Under the pieces are notes generated by a model. The model was not told where the DNA came from and made no database searches. It worked only from the letters and a program-made list of their open reading frames with translations. The position numbers were made by a program, and so were the translations under genes. A stretch of DNA of 64,000 nt, taken from the NCBI GenBank assembly GCA_037954665.1, contig JBBMOL010000037.1, positions 2,108,001-2,172,000 on the forward strand, given 5' to 3'. Shown piece after piece: positions 25,226-33,700 of this stretch. This DNA comes from Laguncularia racemosa. Its lineage: Eukaryota > Streptophyta > Magnoliopsida > Myrtales > Combretaceae. Position 1 is the first letter of the stretch, and each line of letters starts with the position of its first letter.

Positions 25226-27259
25226 TGTCGAGTCTAATTTTTGAATTTCCTATTCCTAATCTGATCTAGACTAGACCCTATGCTCATTTAATATAAATCC
25301 TCGACTTGAGTTAGGAATTTCGTTTAGTTTTGGAGTCGCCACCCAACTGTTGTTGGGAAAGATTGAATTAAGACTAATAGAGTGGATTAGTCTTAATTTA
25401 GACCACTAGTCGTCGTGATTTCCTCTTCTCGTTTTTGTGAAAAGAGGAAAAGGGAAAACCAGAGTTTTTAAGTTCGGAGGCTAACCTATTAAAACCCTAA
25501 GGTTACCACCTAATGTCCTAAAATTATCTCCATCTAGAAATGTCTTTTATTTTATTTCTATTGCCTTTTATTGTGTTTTTGAGTGAATTATTCTAAGAAA
25601 ATGGTTTTTATTCCTTTTTAAAAGTTGCCCCAAATGGGTGCCTACATACCTGCTATTCAGGATCAAACAAGCCGTAGTTCGTTTTTCCTGAAAACCTTAG
25701 GTGTGTTTGTGAATTTTAATTTCGAAATCTCTTTTGATTTATGTTTTTACCATTTTTAGGGTTTTTCTAAAAAAAGCCTAAGCCTAAGCTTTAATTTGAT
25801 TTTTTTTTTTGAAAATGATTTTTAGGGAAAACATCAATTTTGGATTTATTTGAGAAAATGCTTTTTCTAAGTGATAAAACTCATTTTTTTTAAATGTTTA
25901 TTGATTTTTTTTATAAATTTTATAATTTTTTATAAATTTTTAACTTTTTATTATTTTTATACCTTTTTATTAATTTTTTTAGTAATTTTTATAATTTTTA
26001 TTTTATTAAAAATTTTCTCCTAGATTTTTATCTATCCTATTTTCTCCTAGATTTTTATCTATCATATTTTAAAATCTAAATTTTTTATTATTATTTCTCT
26101 AATATTTTTATTATTTTCTACATTTTTATTTTTATATTATAATAATTATACTTTTATTTTATATCATTAAATCCTAAAAATATAATTTCTAACATTTTTC
26201 TACTTATTGAAATAAAAATAACACATAACAAATAAGTAAATAAATAACAAACAATTAATTCTAAATAAATAAACCAAATAAATAAATTAATTAAAGAAAA
26301 TCGGAAAATTCGACTTACCTGGATCCGGGTCGGTGCGCTGGTCGAGTCGATCGTGGGTCGGTCGGATCGGGTCGGACACGGCAGCGGGGAGTGCTCGTTT
26401 ACGGCGTTCTGGTGGCCTTTTTCAGCGGTTGAGGTGTCGAATCGTAGGTTATCGAAGGTGAGGAATCCAATGGTGACGGTGGTTTGCTTCAGAAATGCCT
26501 CTTGGTGGTTGCCCAACTCTTGATCGGTGGTCGCAGCTTCGAAAAACTTCGGCGGACTTCTCCTCTATTTATAGCTGCTCACAAACTCCTCCGGATAAGC
26601 TCAAATCCCCTTATTTGGATAAACCCATTTTTTTTCCGTTTTGGATTCGGCCTTATCTTGGCGATTTGATGTTAATCCCTTGTTTTTCTGTGATTTAGCT
26701 GATAGATTTGGCTTTATCTCGACAGTAATCCAAAATATTTGAGGAAAAACAAACGATTCCACCTTCGTCGGACCTGCTCTAGCTTCCTCTCACGTCTGTT
26801 CAGGCGAAGGAGACGACCACGTGCAACACGCGTGACTTTCCCTGGCCAATCATGTGCTGCCACGTGGCAGCTTGAGGCAAAAGCGAAAAAAATTGCACAG
26901 CGTACTTGGGGGGATTCAAACTCAGGACCTCAGGCATTCACACACGTTCCAAGCGTACACATGAGCTAGCTGAGCTAGCCCAATTTCCCGATTTTATTTA
27001 GTTCACAAATTGTATATATGCGATGCAACTTTTCCATTTTTTTGTATTTTTTTGGAATTTCAAAAATTTGTAAAAATTATTCATTCCTTATTATTTCCAT
27101 TTCTGAAATTATTTTTCAAAATTGATGTGTTTTCCTATTTATTTTTATTTTTTTGAATATTTTTCCTATTTTTGCTAAATTAGAGAAAAATATGGAAAAG
27201 TTGGAAAAAATTGGAAATTGATTATTATTGATCCTTAGGGCAAAAATGGGGTGTTTATA
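25226..27259 (-). mobile_element. Solo LTR, family A copy 2 (nested in hAT)
   Basis: Minus-strand LTR of 2,034 bp with ends TATAAACACC (one change from TGTAAACACC) and AGACTCGACA. It is flanked by a perfect 5-bp duplication AATAT (25221-25225 and 27260-27264). The TATA box is TATAAATAG near 26565. A tRNA-like pair is at about 26915-26982 (GGGCTAGCTCAGCTAGC and GAGTTTGAATCCCC on the minus strand). The CAG/GTAAGT donor is at 26319/26318, closing a frame with FDTSTAEKGHQNAVNEHS. It is solo, nested in the same hAT as copy 1 and in the same orientation. Confidence 0.93.
26911..26984 (-). other. tRNA-like Pol III box pair inside LTR copy 2
   Basis: On the minus strand an A-box-like TAGCTCAGCTAGC is followed about 45 bases later by GAGTTTGAATCCCC, close to the B-box consensus. 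It aligns with the equivalent segments in the other long LTR copies. Confidence 0.6.
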
Positions 27260-27264
27260 AATAT

Positions 27265-27870
27265 GTAAACTAAGGTGAACTTCAATTCTTTCAGATACTT
27301 CAATTCTCACATTATAAATTTAAAGGCATAAGAAATGGATGGATAATTATGAGGTATAATTCAAAAAGTACAAAATTCATTATCTATGACCATCACATAT
27401 TAAATATATTTTGATACAAAAATATTTGATAGTTAGATGAGATTGGACACGGGTGAAGTACAAGGGTGAAGAACATCTAACATTACAAAATTGACTAACA
27501 ACTTAAGAACAAAAGTTTATATCAATTAAGAGTAGTACTAACATAGTAATTGTATCAAGAACAAAGTCACAAATTTGTAGGATCTTTCTCTCTTATCCTA
27601 ATCATCTTACTACAATACAAGAACAAAAGTTTATATCAATTGGTGAGTTTAATTGGAAGGAGAAATTTGAATTTAATTTATTTTATTCGGAAATCACCAT
27701 TAGACTATAAAGATCATAGCTAGATGAGATACACACACTGAGATAATAAGACATACACATAGCATAGAGTCACTATATAAATAAACAGACTCATCATTGC
27801 ACGAACACACATGCCAACATATACAAATAAACAACAAAATGGTAAATGGACCACAACTTAGGAACAACTT
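27265..27870. other. hAT internal non-coding sequence
   Basis: AT-rich sequence between the nested LTR and the GC-rich array. The phrase GAACAAAAGTTTATATCAATT occurs twice (about 27507 and 27620), a short direct repeat. No protein resemblance. Confidence 0.5.
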
Positions 27871-27879
27871 ACCTATCTG

Positions 27880-28330
27880 CGTGCGACTTGCGAGTGTGAC
27901 AGTGGCCGCGACAGACGATAGAGGATAGCCGAGCTCAAGAAGACGCGTGCGCCGGTGCGTGCAAGTGTGACAGTGGCCGCGACAGACGATAGAGGACAAC
28001 TGAACTCGAGATGACGCGTGCGCCGGTGTATGCAAGTGCGACGGTGGCCGCGACAGACGACAAACAACAGATGATGCTTGTATCGGTGCGTGCGAGTGCG
28101 ACGGTAGCCAGTGTAGAAAGATAGACGAGAAGTTGATCCATGAGACAGTGCGAGTGAGTGTGATGGTGGCCGGTGCGTACGATTGTGCGACAGACAATAG
28201 AAGACGGATGAACGAGATCGAGCTAAACTGAGATCGACAACAGAACACAGATGAGAACGAGATCGAGTTGATGCATGTGACGAGTGACGGCAGCTTACAC
28301 AGGAGGAGGGCGACAACGAGAACGAGATCG
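27880..28330. repeat. GC-rich ~70-bp tandem array in hAT subterminal region
   Basis: A unit of about 65-72 bp containing GCGTGCGCCGGTGCGTGC and GTGGCCGCGACAGACGA occurs about four to five times (starts near 27880, 27945, 28015, 28076 and 28146). Divergence rises toward the right. It is far more GC-rich than its surroundings. Subterminal repeats of this kind are where hAT transposases bind in other elements, so that role is possible, but it is inference. Confidence 0.8.
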
Positions 28331-28379
28331 AGTTGATTTCCAATTCCAGCCAGACCTAAGGTTTCTACAGTAGCGTCTT

Positions 28380-28850
28380 GATTTGTTTTCTCGTCAAAAG
28401 TGTGTGTGTATTTCAGTGTGTGTCTATGTGATTTGTGAGGTGTAAGATTAAATTTCGAGTGGAGGTAAACCGTAGACGTCGAGTGGAAGTGGATTGTGAC
28501 CGTGAGTTAAGAGTGGGCCGTGGTTGTGGACGTAGGTGGGTGGCTCGGTGTGTGTCATTGTGTTTGTGTGGTGAAAACGAGTTGTGTCTGTGCAGTGCTG
28601 TGACTCTGTGCTGTGACCTGTGTGTATGTCTCAGTTTCACTGTCTCTGTGTGTCGTGTCTGTGCTGTGGACTGTATGGGAGTGGAGTGGGTGTCCACTGT
28701 TCGAGTAGTGCAGTGTTGTAGTGTCCTCGACTCCTCGTGTCTTAGGCTCTCAGCTCAGTGTGCAGTGTGCTGTGTGTTTTGTCTTTTGTGTAGGTACTAT
28801 TACTATTCACTATACTATTCACTGTTATGTCTCGCTGTTGTGTCTTAGTG
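28380..28850 (+). repeat. TG-rich low-complexity tract
   Basis: The plus strand is dominated by GTGTGT and CTGTG steps over about 470 bp, with few A/T runs. It follows the GC-rich array and precedes the AT-rich right subterminal region of the hAT. Open frames here on both strands are by-products of the composition. Confidence 0.75.
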
Positions 28851-29094
28851 TGAATTTTTTTTTCTTTTAATCCCTTAAATTTTTTTATTAAATATATAAT
28901 AATATAATTTATTAACTAAATTATATATATATATGTTAACGGGTTTAGGATCCCAAAAGGTTTAACATTTGTCTCATTATTCTTCCCAAACTTTATAGGA
29001 TTTTTAAAATGAAACCCATAACCCATCCCAAACCTTATAAGGTAGTACTTTATAGGGTTTTTAATGGGACGGGAGGGTCGGGAATCCGACAAAA

Positions 29095-29123
29095 CCCGTC
29101 CCGCTGACATCCCTAAATGGAAT
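29095..29123. repeat. hAT right terminal inverted repeat and target-site duplication
   Basis: CCCGTCCCGCTGACATCCCTA (29095-29115) is the inverse of the left end with two mismatches in the first 21 bases. It is followed by AATGGAAT (29116-29123), identical to the left duplication. Confidence 0.92.
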
Positions 29124-29371
29124 CCATCATTTGCGCATATATAACATATATAGGCCATGCCATATCAGATTAGTTACGCCATAATCGTTTCTAATAGAAG
29201 TCGCTCACTTTTTCTTTAGGTTCGAAGTTCGAAGACTTGAGTATATATTTAATTACTTGCCTAGAAGTCGAAAATAAACCTAAGACTAAGAAACTATAGT
29301 CAATAAATAAAGGGTACAAGGAGGAAATTTCGAGGAACTTTTTATCCAGTCACGATAGCAGGATCATCGAA

Positions 29372-29379
29372 TGACGTCA
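29372..29379 (+). promoter_or_regulatory. TGACGTCA palindrome upstream of LEA_2 gene
   Basis: A perfect 8-bp TGACGTCA lies about 70 bp upstream of the LEA_2/NHL start codon. This is the consensus site for plant TGA/ASF-1-type bZIP factors, which drive salicylate and defence responses. Function here is inferred from sequence and position only. Confidence 0.45.
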
Positions 29380-29447
29380 CATAGTACCTTAACAAGAGTT
29401 ATATTTCAAAAGCGGACACTACTCTCCCTCGTCCATAACTCTCAAAT

Positions 29448-30116
29448 ATGCCTGCTTCCCCAATCAACCCAAGCCAATACCAGCGAATCACATTGCTTAT
29501 GGTAAAGTTATTGTTAATAGCCATTGGTTTTATGCTTTTCCTACTCCTAATCTTCCTCGGGGTGCATGCCTCGGCAGCGCCTACTGTCGAGATTGATTCC
29601 GCTTCTTCTCGTTTCTCTTTTAACTCGACTCATATCGATTGGGATATCAATATCAATCTCAAAAACCCCAGTAAGATTGCCGCAGTCAAACACACCCACG
29701 TCAAGGCATCACTGTACTATGATCTGGCTTTTGGTGGTGTTAATTTGTCCCTCCCATCTTTCGTCGTTAAGCCTAAGAAAAAGGCTGTCATACTAGCCAA
29801 GTTTGAGTCCACTGTGCTCAAGGCCAAGGAACACTTCCGATTCACAAAAGGTCTTTGGTGGACCTTAATGGGTGGCGAACCCATAACTGTTCAGGTCACT
29901 CTCACGATGCACCGGTGGCTCGGGTTCCAAAGCTTTTGGATCGTAGCATTCGATCTGGACGTGGTTTGTGATGATGTTATATTTGTTGACCCCAACATTT
30001 CGCCGTCGCCTCCTGATGGTGGCGGCGGCGGCGGTGTCCGAGATGGTGTTGGGGTTTGGAGGATGATGGATGGTAATCTCCCTTGCTCCATACCTTCTTT
30101 TTTTGTTATCATATGA
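29448..30116 (+). CDS. LEA_2 / NDR1-HIN1-like (NHL) membrane protein
   Basis: Single-exon gene of 222 codons. A short basic/polar N-terminus is followed by a hydrophobic segment at residues ~18-40 (LLMVKLLLIAIGFMLFLLLI), a signal anchor expected to leave the rest outside the cytosol. The LEA_2 beta-sandwich follows at ~50-180: PTVEIDSASSRFSFNSTHID, then the conserved NLKNPSKIAAVKH and ASLYYD, and LTMHRWLG. NHL proteins such as NDR1 and HIN1 work at the plasma membrane in defence and stress responses. The C-terminus has a Gly run from a GGC/GGT repeat and an unusual hydrophobic tail. The ATG is the first in frame; the duplicate downstream lacks it. It is probably intact, although the odd C-terminus and the decayed copies leave room for doubt. 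Confidence 0.8.
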   Translation: MPASPINPSQYQRITLLMVKLLLIAIGFMLFLLLIFLGVHASAAPTVEIDSASSRFSFNSTHIDWDININLKNPSKIAAVKHTHVKASLYYDLAFGGVNLSLPSFVVKPKKKAVILAKFESTVLKAKEHFRFTKGLWWTLMGGEPITVQVTLTMHRWLGFQSFWIVAFDLDVVCDDVIFVDPNISPSPPDGGGGGGVRDGVGVWRMMDGNLPCSIPSFFVII

Positions 30117-30852
30117 CTATAGCAGGGTCGCTCTAGTAGTGAAAAAATCGATGCCCGATAGTAAACTTTAAGGTTGTATTTGTATCCCAGCAGTTTATTT
30201 CCTTATTATTGCAATTATCCTTCCAGTCCACCAAGTCCTTATATGCAGGTATCCCTCAAATCAACAGTTCTTCTATATCTATTTTATCTATTCACAATCG
30301 TGTTAGGGTATGTTTGTTATTTTCGGTACTTTATCAATAAAGACCTCTATTTTAGGGGATTCATGATTATCTGTTTTAGTCCTCGATAGGTTTATGCATC
30401 TTACTGTTAACTTAGTCTATTATGCGTGATTATATATAGAGCTATGGAACCTCAGCTTTGAATAATATACAGATTTCCTTACATAGTTCTTTTGTCTTTC
30501 ATAAGTTTTAACAAATCGAGGCCAATAAATCTCAACAAGTTACCGAACATAAAGTTTTGATCTCACAAAGAACCCGTACTAGAATTTCTCAAATGAACGG
30601 CCCTTAAAGTAGCTGTTGCATGCTGATCTCTCGGGTTTCATGGTTTTTAGACGGAAATCACCGGTAGCAACGCTCTACAACTTCCAAAAGTCAAGACTCG
30701 AGAGTATGTCCCTGGACGACCCGCTTACGCAACAAAACTCTTATACACCTTTGTTACTATTTTAGCTTCAGAAGGTTGTAAAAGGTCTCGACTTTTCCCA
30801 TACTATCCAATTGTCAAACCAGATTGAGGTTGAAAATGATTTCCTCCGAGAA
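30117..30852 (+). other. 3' flank of LEA_2 gene (duplicated downstream)
   Basis: Positions 30117-30540 are nearly identical to 31748-32166 and contain AATAAA-like signals (TCAATAAAGACC near 30330), consistent with a 3'UTR. Beyond 30540 the sequence is single copy. Short open frames in the duplicated part are identical between copies only because the DNA is. Confidence 0.55.
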
Positions 30853-31176
30853 TTTTACTTCGTCGTTTGAAAGTCTGTTTATATAGCTTTAGTAATATAT
30901 TTCCCCCCCGGGGGTGGGGGGGTGGGATGGGTGTTGTTGGGGTGGGGGTTGGTTAGTGGAAGTCCGATTTCATCCAATTTTAGGGTTTGGCCCCTCCGAC
31001 GATTTTACTTCGTCGTTTGAAAGTCCGTTTATATAACTTTAGTAATATATTTCCCGCGGGGGGGAAGGGTGTCGTTGGGGTGGGGGTTGGTTAGTGGAAG
31101 TCCGCCGTTTATACAGCTTTAGTAATATATTTCCCGCGGGGAGGGATGGGTGTTGTTGGGGTGGGGGCTGGTTAGC
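30853..31176 (+). repeat. G-run-rich ~110-bp repeats (three copies) between LEA_2 duplicates
   Basis: The unit begins TTTTACTTCGTCGTTTGAAA, passes through CTTTAGTAATATATTTCCC and a G-rich core (GGGATGGGTGTTGTTGGGG), and ends GGTTAGTGGAAGTCC. Copies start at about 30853, 31003 and 31103 (the last 5'-truncated). A fourth is at 32169-32290, after the duplicate gene. The spacing suggests the repeat mediated the gene duplication by unequal exchange. Confidence 0.88.
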
Positions 31177-31177
31177 C

Positions 31178-31747
31178 TACCAACTCAAGCAATAACCGGC
31201 GAATCGCATTGCTTATGCTACGGTTATTGTTAATAGCCATTGGTTTTATGCTTTTCCTATTCCTAATCTTCCTCGGCGCGCATGCCTCGGCAGCGCCTAC
31301 TGTCGAGATTGATTCCGCTTCTTCTCGTTTCTCTTTTAACTCTACTCACATCCATTGGGATGTCAATATCAATCTCAAAAACCCCAGTCTGATCGCCGCA
31401 GTCAAACACACCCACGTCAAGGCATCACTGTATTATGATCTGGCTTTTGGTGGTGTTAATGTGTCCCTCCATCTTTCGTCGTTAAGCCTAAGAAAAAGGC
31501 TGTCGTACTAGCCAAGTTTGAGTCCACTGTGCTCAAGGCCAAGGAACACTTCCGATTCACAAAAGGTCTTTGGTGTCTCCGGTTCCGAAGCTTTTGGATC
31601 GTCGCATTCGATCTGGACGTAGTTTGTGATGATGTTATATTTGTTGACCCCAACGTTTCGCCGTCGCCTCCTGATGGTGTTGGGGTTTGGAGGATGATGG
31701 ATGGGAATCTCCCTTGCTCCATACCTTCTTTTTTTGTTATCATATGA
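31178..31747 (+). pseudogene. Truncated, frameshifted LEA_2/NHL duplicate
   Basis: This is a tandem copy of the gene at 29448. Homology starts just after the repeat junction, so the first codons (MPASPI) are missing. The next ATG is at about 31215, before LRLLLIAIGFMLF. A one-base deletion near 31470 (TCCCTCCATC against TCCCTCCCATC) shifts the frame and ends the protein after ~100 residues. About 58 bp encoding the WTLMGGEPITVQVTLTMHRW region and 24-27 bp of the Gly-run coding sequence are also deleted. The beginning could still yield a short anchored peptide. Confidence 0.9.
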
Positions 31748-32300
31748 CTATAGCAGGGTCGCTCTAGTGGTGAAAAAATCGATGCCCGATAGTAAACTTT
31801 AAGGTTGTATTTGTATCCCAGCAGTTTATTTCCTTATTATTGCAATTATCCTTCCAGTCCACCAAGTCCTTATATGCAGGTATCCCTCCAATCAACAGTT
31901 CTTCTATATCTATTTTATCTGTTCACAATCGTGTTAGGGTATGTTTGTTATTTTCGGTACTTTATCAATAAAGACCTCTATTTTAGGGGATTCATGATTA
32001 TCTGTTTTAGTCCTCGATAGGTTTATGCATCTTACTGTTAACTTAGTCTATTATGCGTGATTATATATAGAGCTATGGAACCTCAGCTTTGAATAATATA
32101 CAGATTTCCTTACATAGTTCTTTTGTCTTTCATAAGTTTTAACAAATCGAGGCCAATAAATCTCGACAATTTTACTTCGTCGTTTGAAAGTCCGTTTATA
32201 TCGCTTTAGTAATATATTTCCCGCGGGGGGGATGGGTGTTGTTGGGGTGGGGGTTGGTTAGTGGAAGTCCGATTTCATCCAATTTTTGGGGTTTTTCCCC
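31748..32300 (+). repeat. Duplicated LEA_2 3' flank plus fourth G-run repeat
   Basis: Positions 31748-32166 copy 30117-30540 with very few changes. Positions 32169-32290 are another copy of the TTTTACTTCGTCG/G-run unit, directly joined to the end of the duplicated flank. Confidence 0.85.
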
Positions 32301-33150
32301 AATTATAGTGGGGGTAGGTTGGAAGAAAAAACTTCAGGTACCTTGTAACGAGATTTGCCGAGAACCGGATGATTTGTGTGTATGTTTAAATCAAGTTAGA
32401 ATCAGACTAAAGAATTCAAATCAACTTATCGAGTTGAGTTGAAGCTCAAAATCAAAAGTTCAAGACCTGTCTTTCAATTTTTGAGCGGGGCTCAAGTTCG
32501 TGGAGACTTGAGATCTCATCAGCTCCCACTGCTGCCCATTTGCCCCACGGTCCCTGCCTCAGTTCCTGTAATATCTTCTTCCTATTCTTTCGCAAGTGTC
32601 ATGATAACATTTGTAAGTCCACACACATGATTAATGCCTAATGACTTGTAAAGGAAGAAAGATGAAAACCCTAACAAGGAGAAAAAAAATCTAAAGAGTA
32701 TCCGGGCATTTTCTTACTAATTTTGCTTTGTTGTGTATTTCTATTTCGTTCTATTACGTCACGGTGGTAGCCAAGTAAATAATTGTGGACACACCATAAG
32801 GATTCCTTAATTGTGGCCATATTTTATCCCTTCGTCAGCTCTAATCAAACCGGCCATTGGTCATGTATCTCTACGTATATAAATTTATCTCTACTAACTA
32901 TTACGGAATGATGAACGATTATATATTCTCTTTTCTTTTTTCAATCTGTCAAAGCATGAATACAACAAAATCAAATGTTTGAACGAGGAAATGAAAGGAC
33001 AGAGAGAAACTGTACAAAGAAGAACCTCGAGCGAAAGAGAGAGAGTGAAATAATGAGAAAGAGAGAGAGAGACGGTGGGTTCATTCTTGGAGAGGAGAGG
33101 AGAGAGAACGGAAAATAAAAGGAAACAAAGAAAAAAAAAAGGAGATATTT
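32301..33150. other. Intergenic; GA-rich tract near 33030-33120
   Basis: No gene recognised. The plus strand at about 33030-33120 is a GAGA/AGAG-rich low-complexity tract (GAAAGAGAGAGAGTGAAA and similar). The open frame at 32439-32630 has no family resemblance. Confidence 0.5.
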
Positions 33151-33152
33151 TG

Positions 33153-33215
33153 AGTAATATTATTTATAATTTTTAATTATTTCTTCATATTATTCAATTA
33201 AAAAAACTAGTAATA
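33153..33215 (+). repeat. ~62-bp direct repeat, copy 1
   Basis: AGTAATATTATTTATAATTT through AAAAAAACTAG recurs almost unchanged at about 33640-33700. The two copies bracket the dispersed-repeat module at 33220-33605, like boundaries of a duplicated or inserted segment. Confidence 0.8.
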
Positions 33216-33219
33216 CATT

Positions 33220-33605
33220 AGCGACCGTTTTACGTAAGTACATCCTATCCTTTCCTTTTCCCGTCTTACATGGCAAAGCCAAGTTATTAGAAGGTTCCTT
33301 ATGGCCAGGTGGGATGGTTTATAAGTGGATTCCTAAAATTAGTGGTCATCAACTAATATTCAATCAGGGATGATGAATTTTGACTTATTGGTTTCTAATT
33401 TTATTAATAAAGAAATGAGATCGTACAGAATTAGTAAGTTGAGATAGCTTTTTTTTCATAATACAATTAAAATTATTCGACGAATACCTTTATCAATTAA
33501 GACAACAAATAATCATATGATATCGCTGCATGATAAAATAGGAATTTGTATTGCGTGAACAACCTATAATTTCATTCAGTGTGCTTCATATCATGCAGAT
33601 TGCGA
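33220..33605 (+). repeat. Dispersed ~390-bp repeat, copy 1 (pair at 46445-46845)
   Basis: Shared with 46445-46845 in the same orientation: TTTTACGTAAGTACATCC-like start, GTGGTCATCAACTAATATT, TTTCTAATTTTATTAAT, GAGATAGCTTTTTTTTCAT and CATTCAGTGTGCTTCATATC. I do not recognise an encoded protein. It is probably a piece of an undefined transposable element. Confidence 0.8.
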
Positions 33606-33700
33606 TCGTTTAGCGTAATATTATTGTATTTAAAAAAACTAGTAATATTATTTATAATTTTTAATTATTTCTTCATATTATTCAATTAAAAAAACTAGAA

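Larger units (their letters stand above)
20218..29115 (-). mobile_element. Ac-like hAT DNA transposon with nested solo LTRs
   Basis: The ends are TAGGGATGTAAGCGGGACG on the left and, read inward from the right, TAGGGATGTCAGCGGGACG. They resemble the Ac family start TAGGGATGAAA. The flanking 8-bp duplication AATGGAAT is perfect. Subterminal sequence on both sides repeats motifs such as CCCGTCCCATTA and AACCTTATA. The minus-strand transposase relic lies centrally (23056-25157). Two solo LTRs of one family (20835-22956 and 25226-27259) sit on either side of it. Without them the element would be about 4.7 kb. The right subterminal region holds a GC-rich ~70-bp array and a TG-rich tract. Multiple stops in the transposase mean it cannot move itself. 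Its right end is about 330 bp upstream of the LEA_2 start codon. Confidence 0.92.

Noticed and set aside
27700..28343. 182- and 156-codon Ser/His/Arg-rich minus-strand frames
   Set aside because: They run through the GC-rich 70-bp tandem array and repeat with its period; no domain.
28435..28848. 137-codon Cys/Val/Arg-rich plus-strand frame
   Set aside because: Caused by the TG-rich tract in the hAT subterminal region; no family resemblance.
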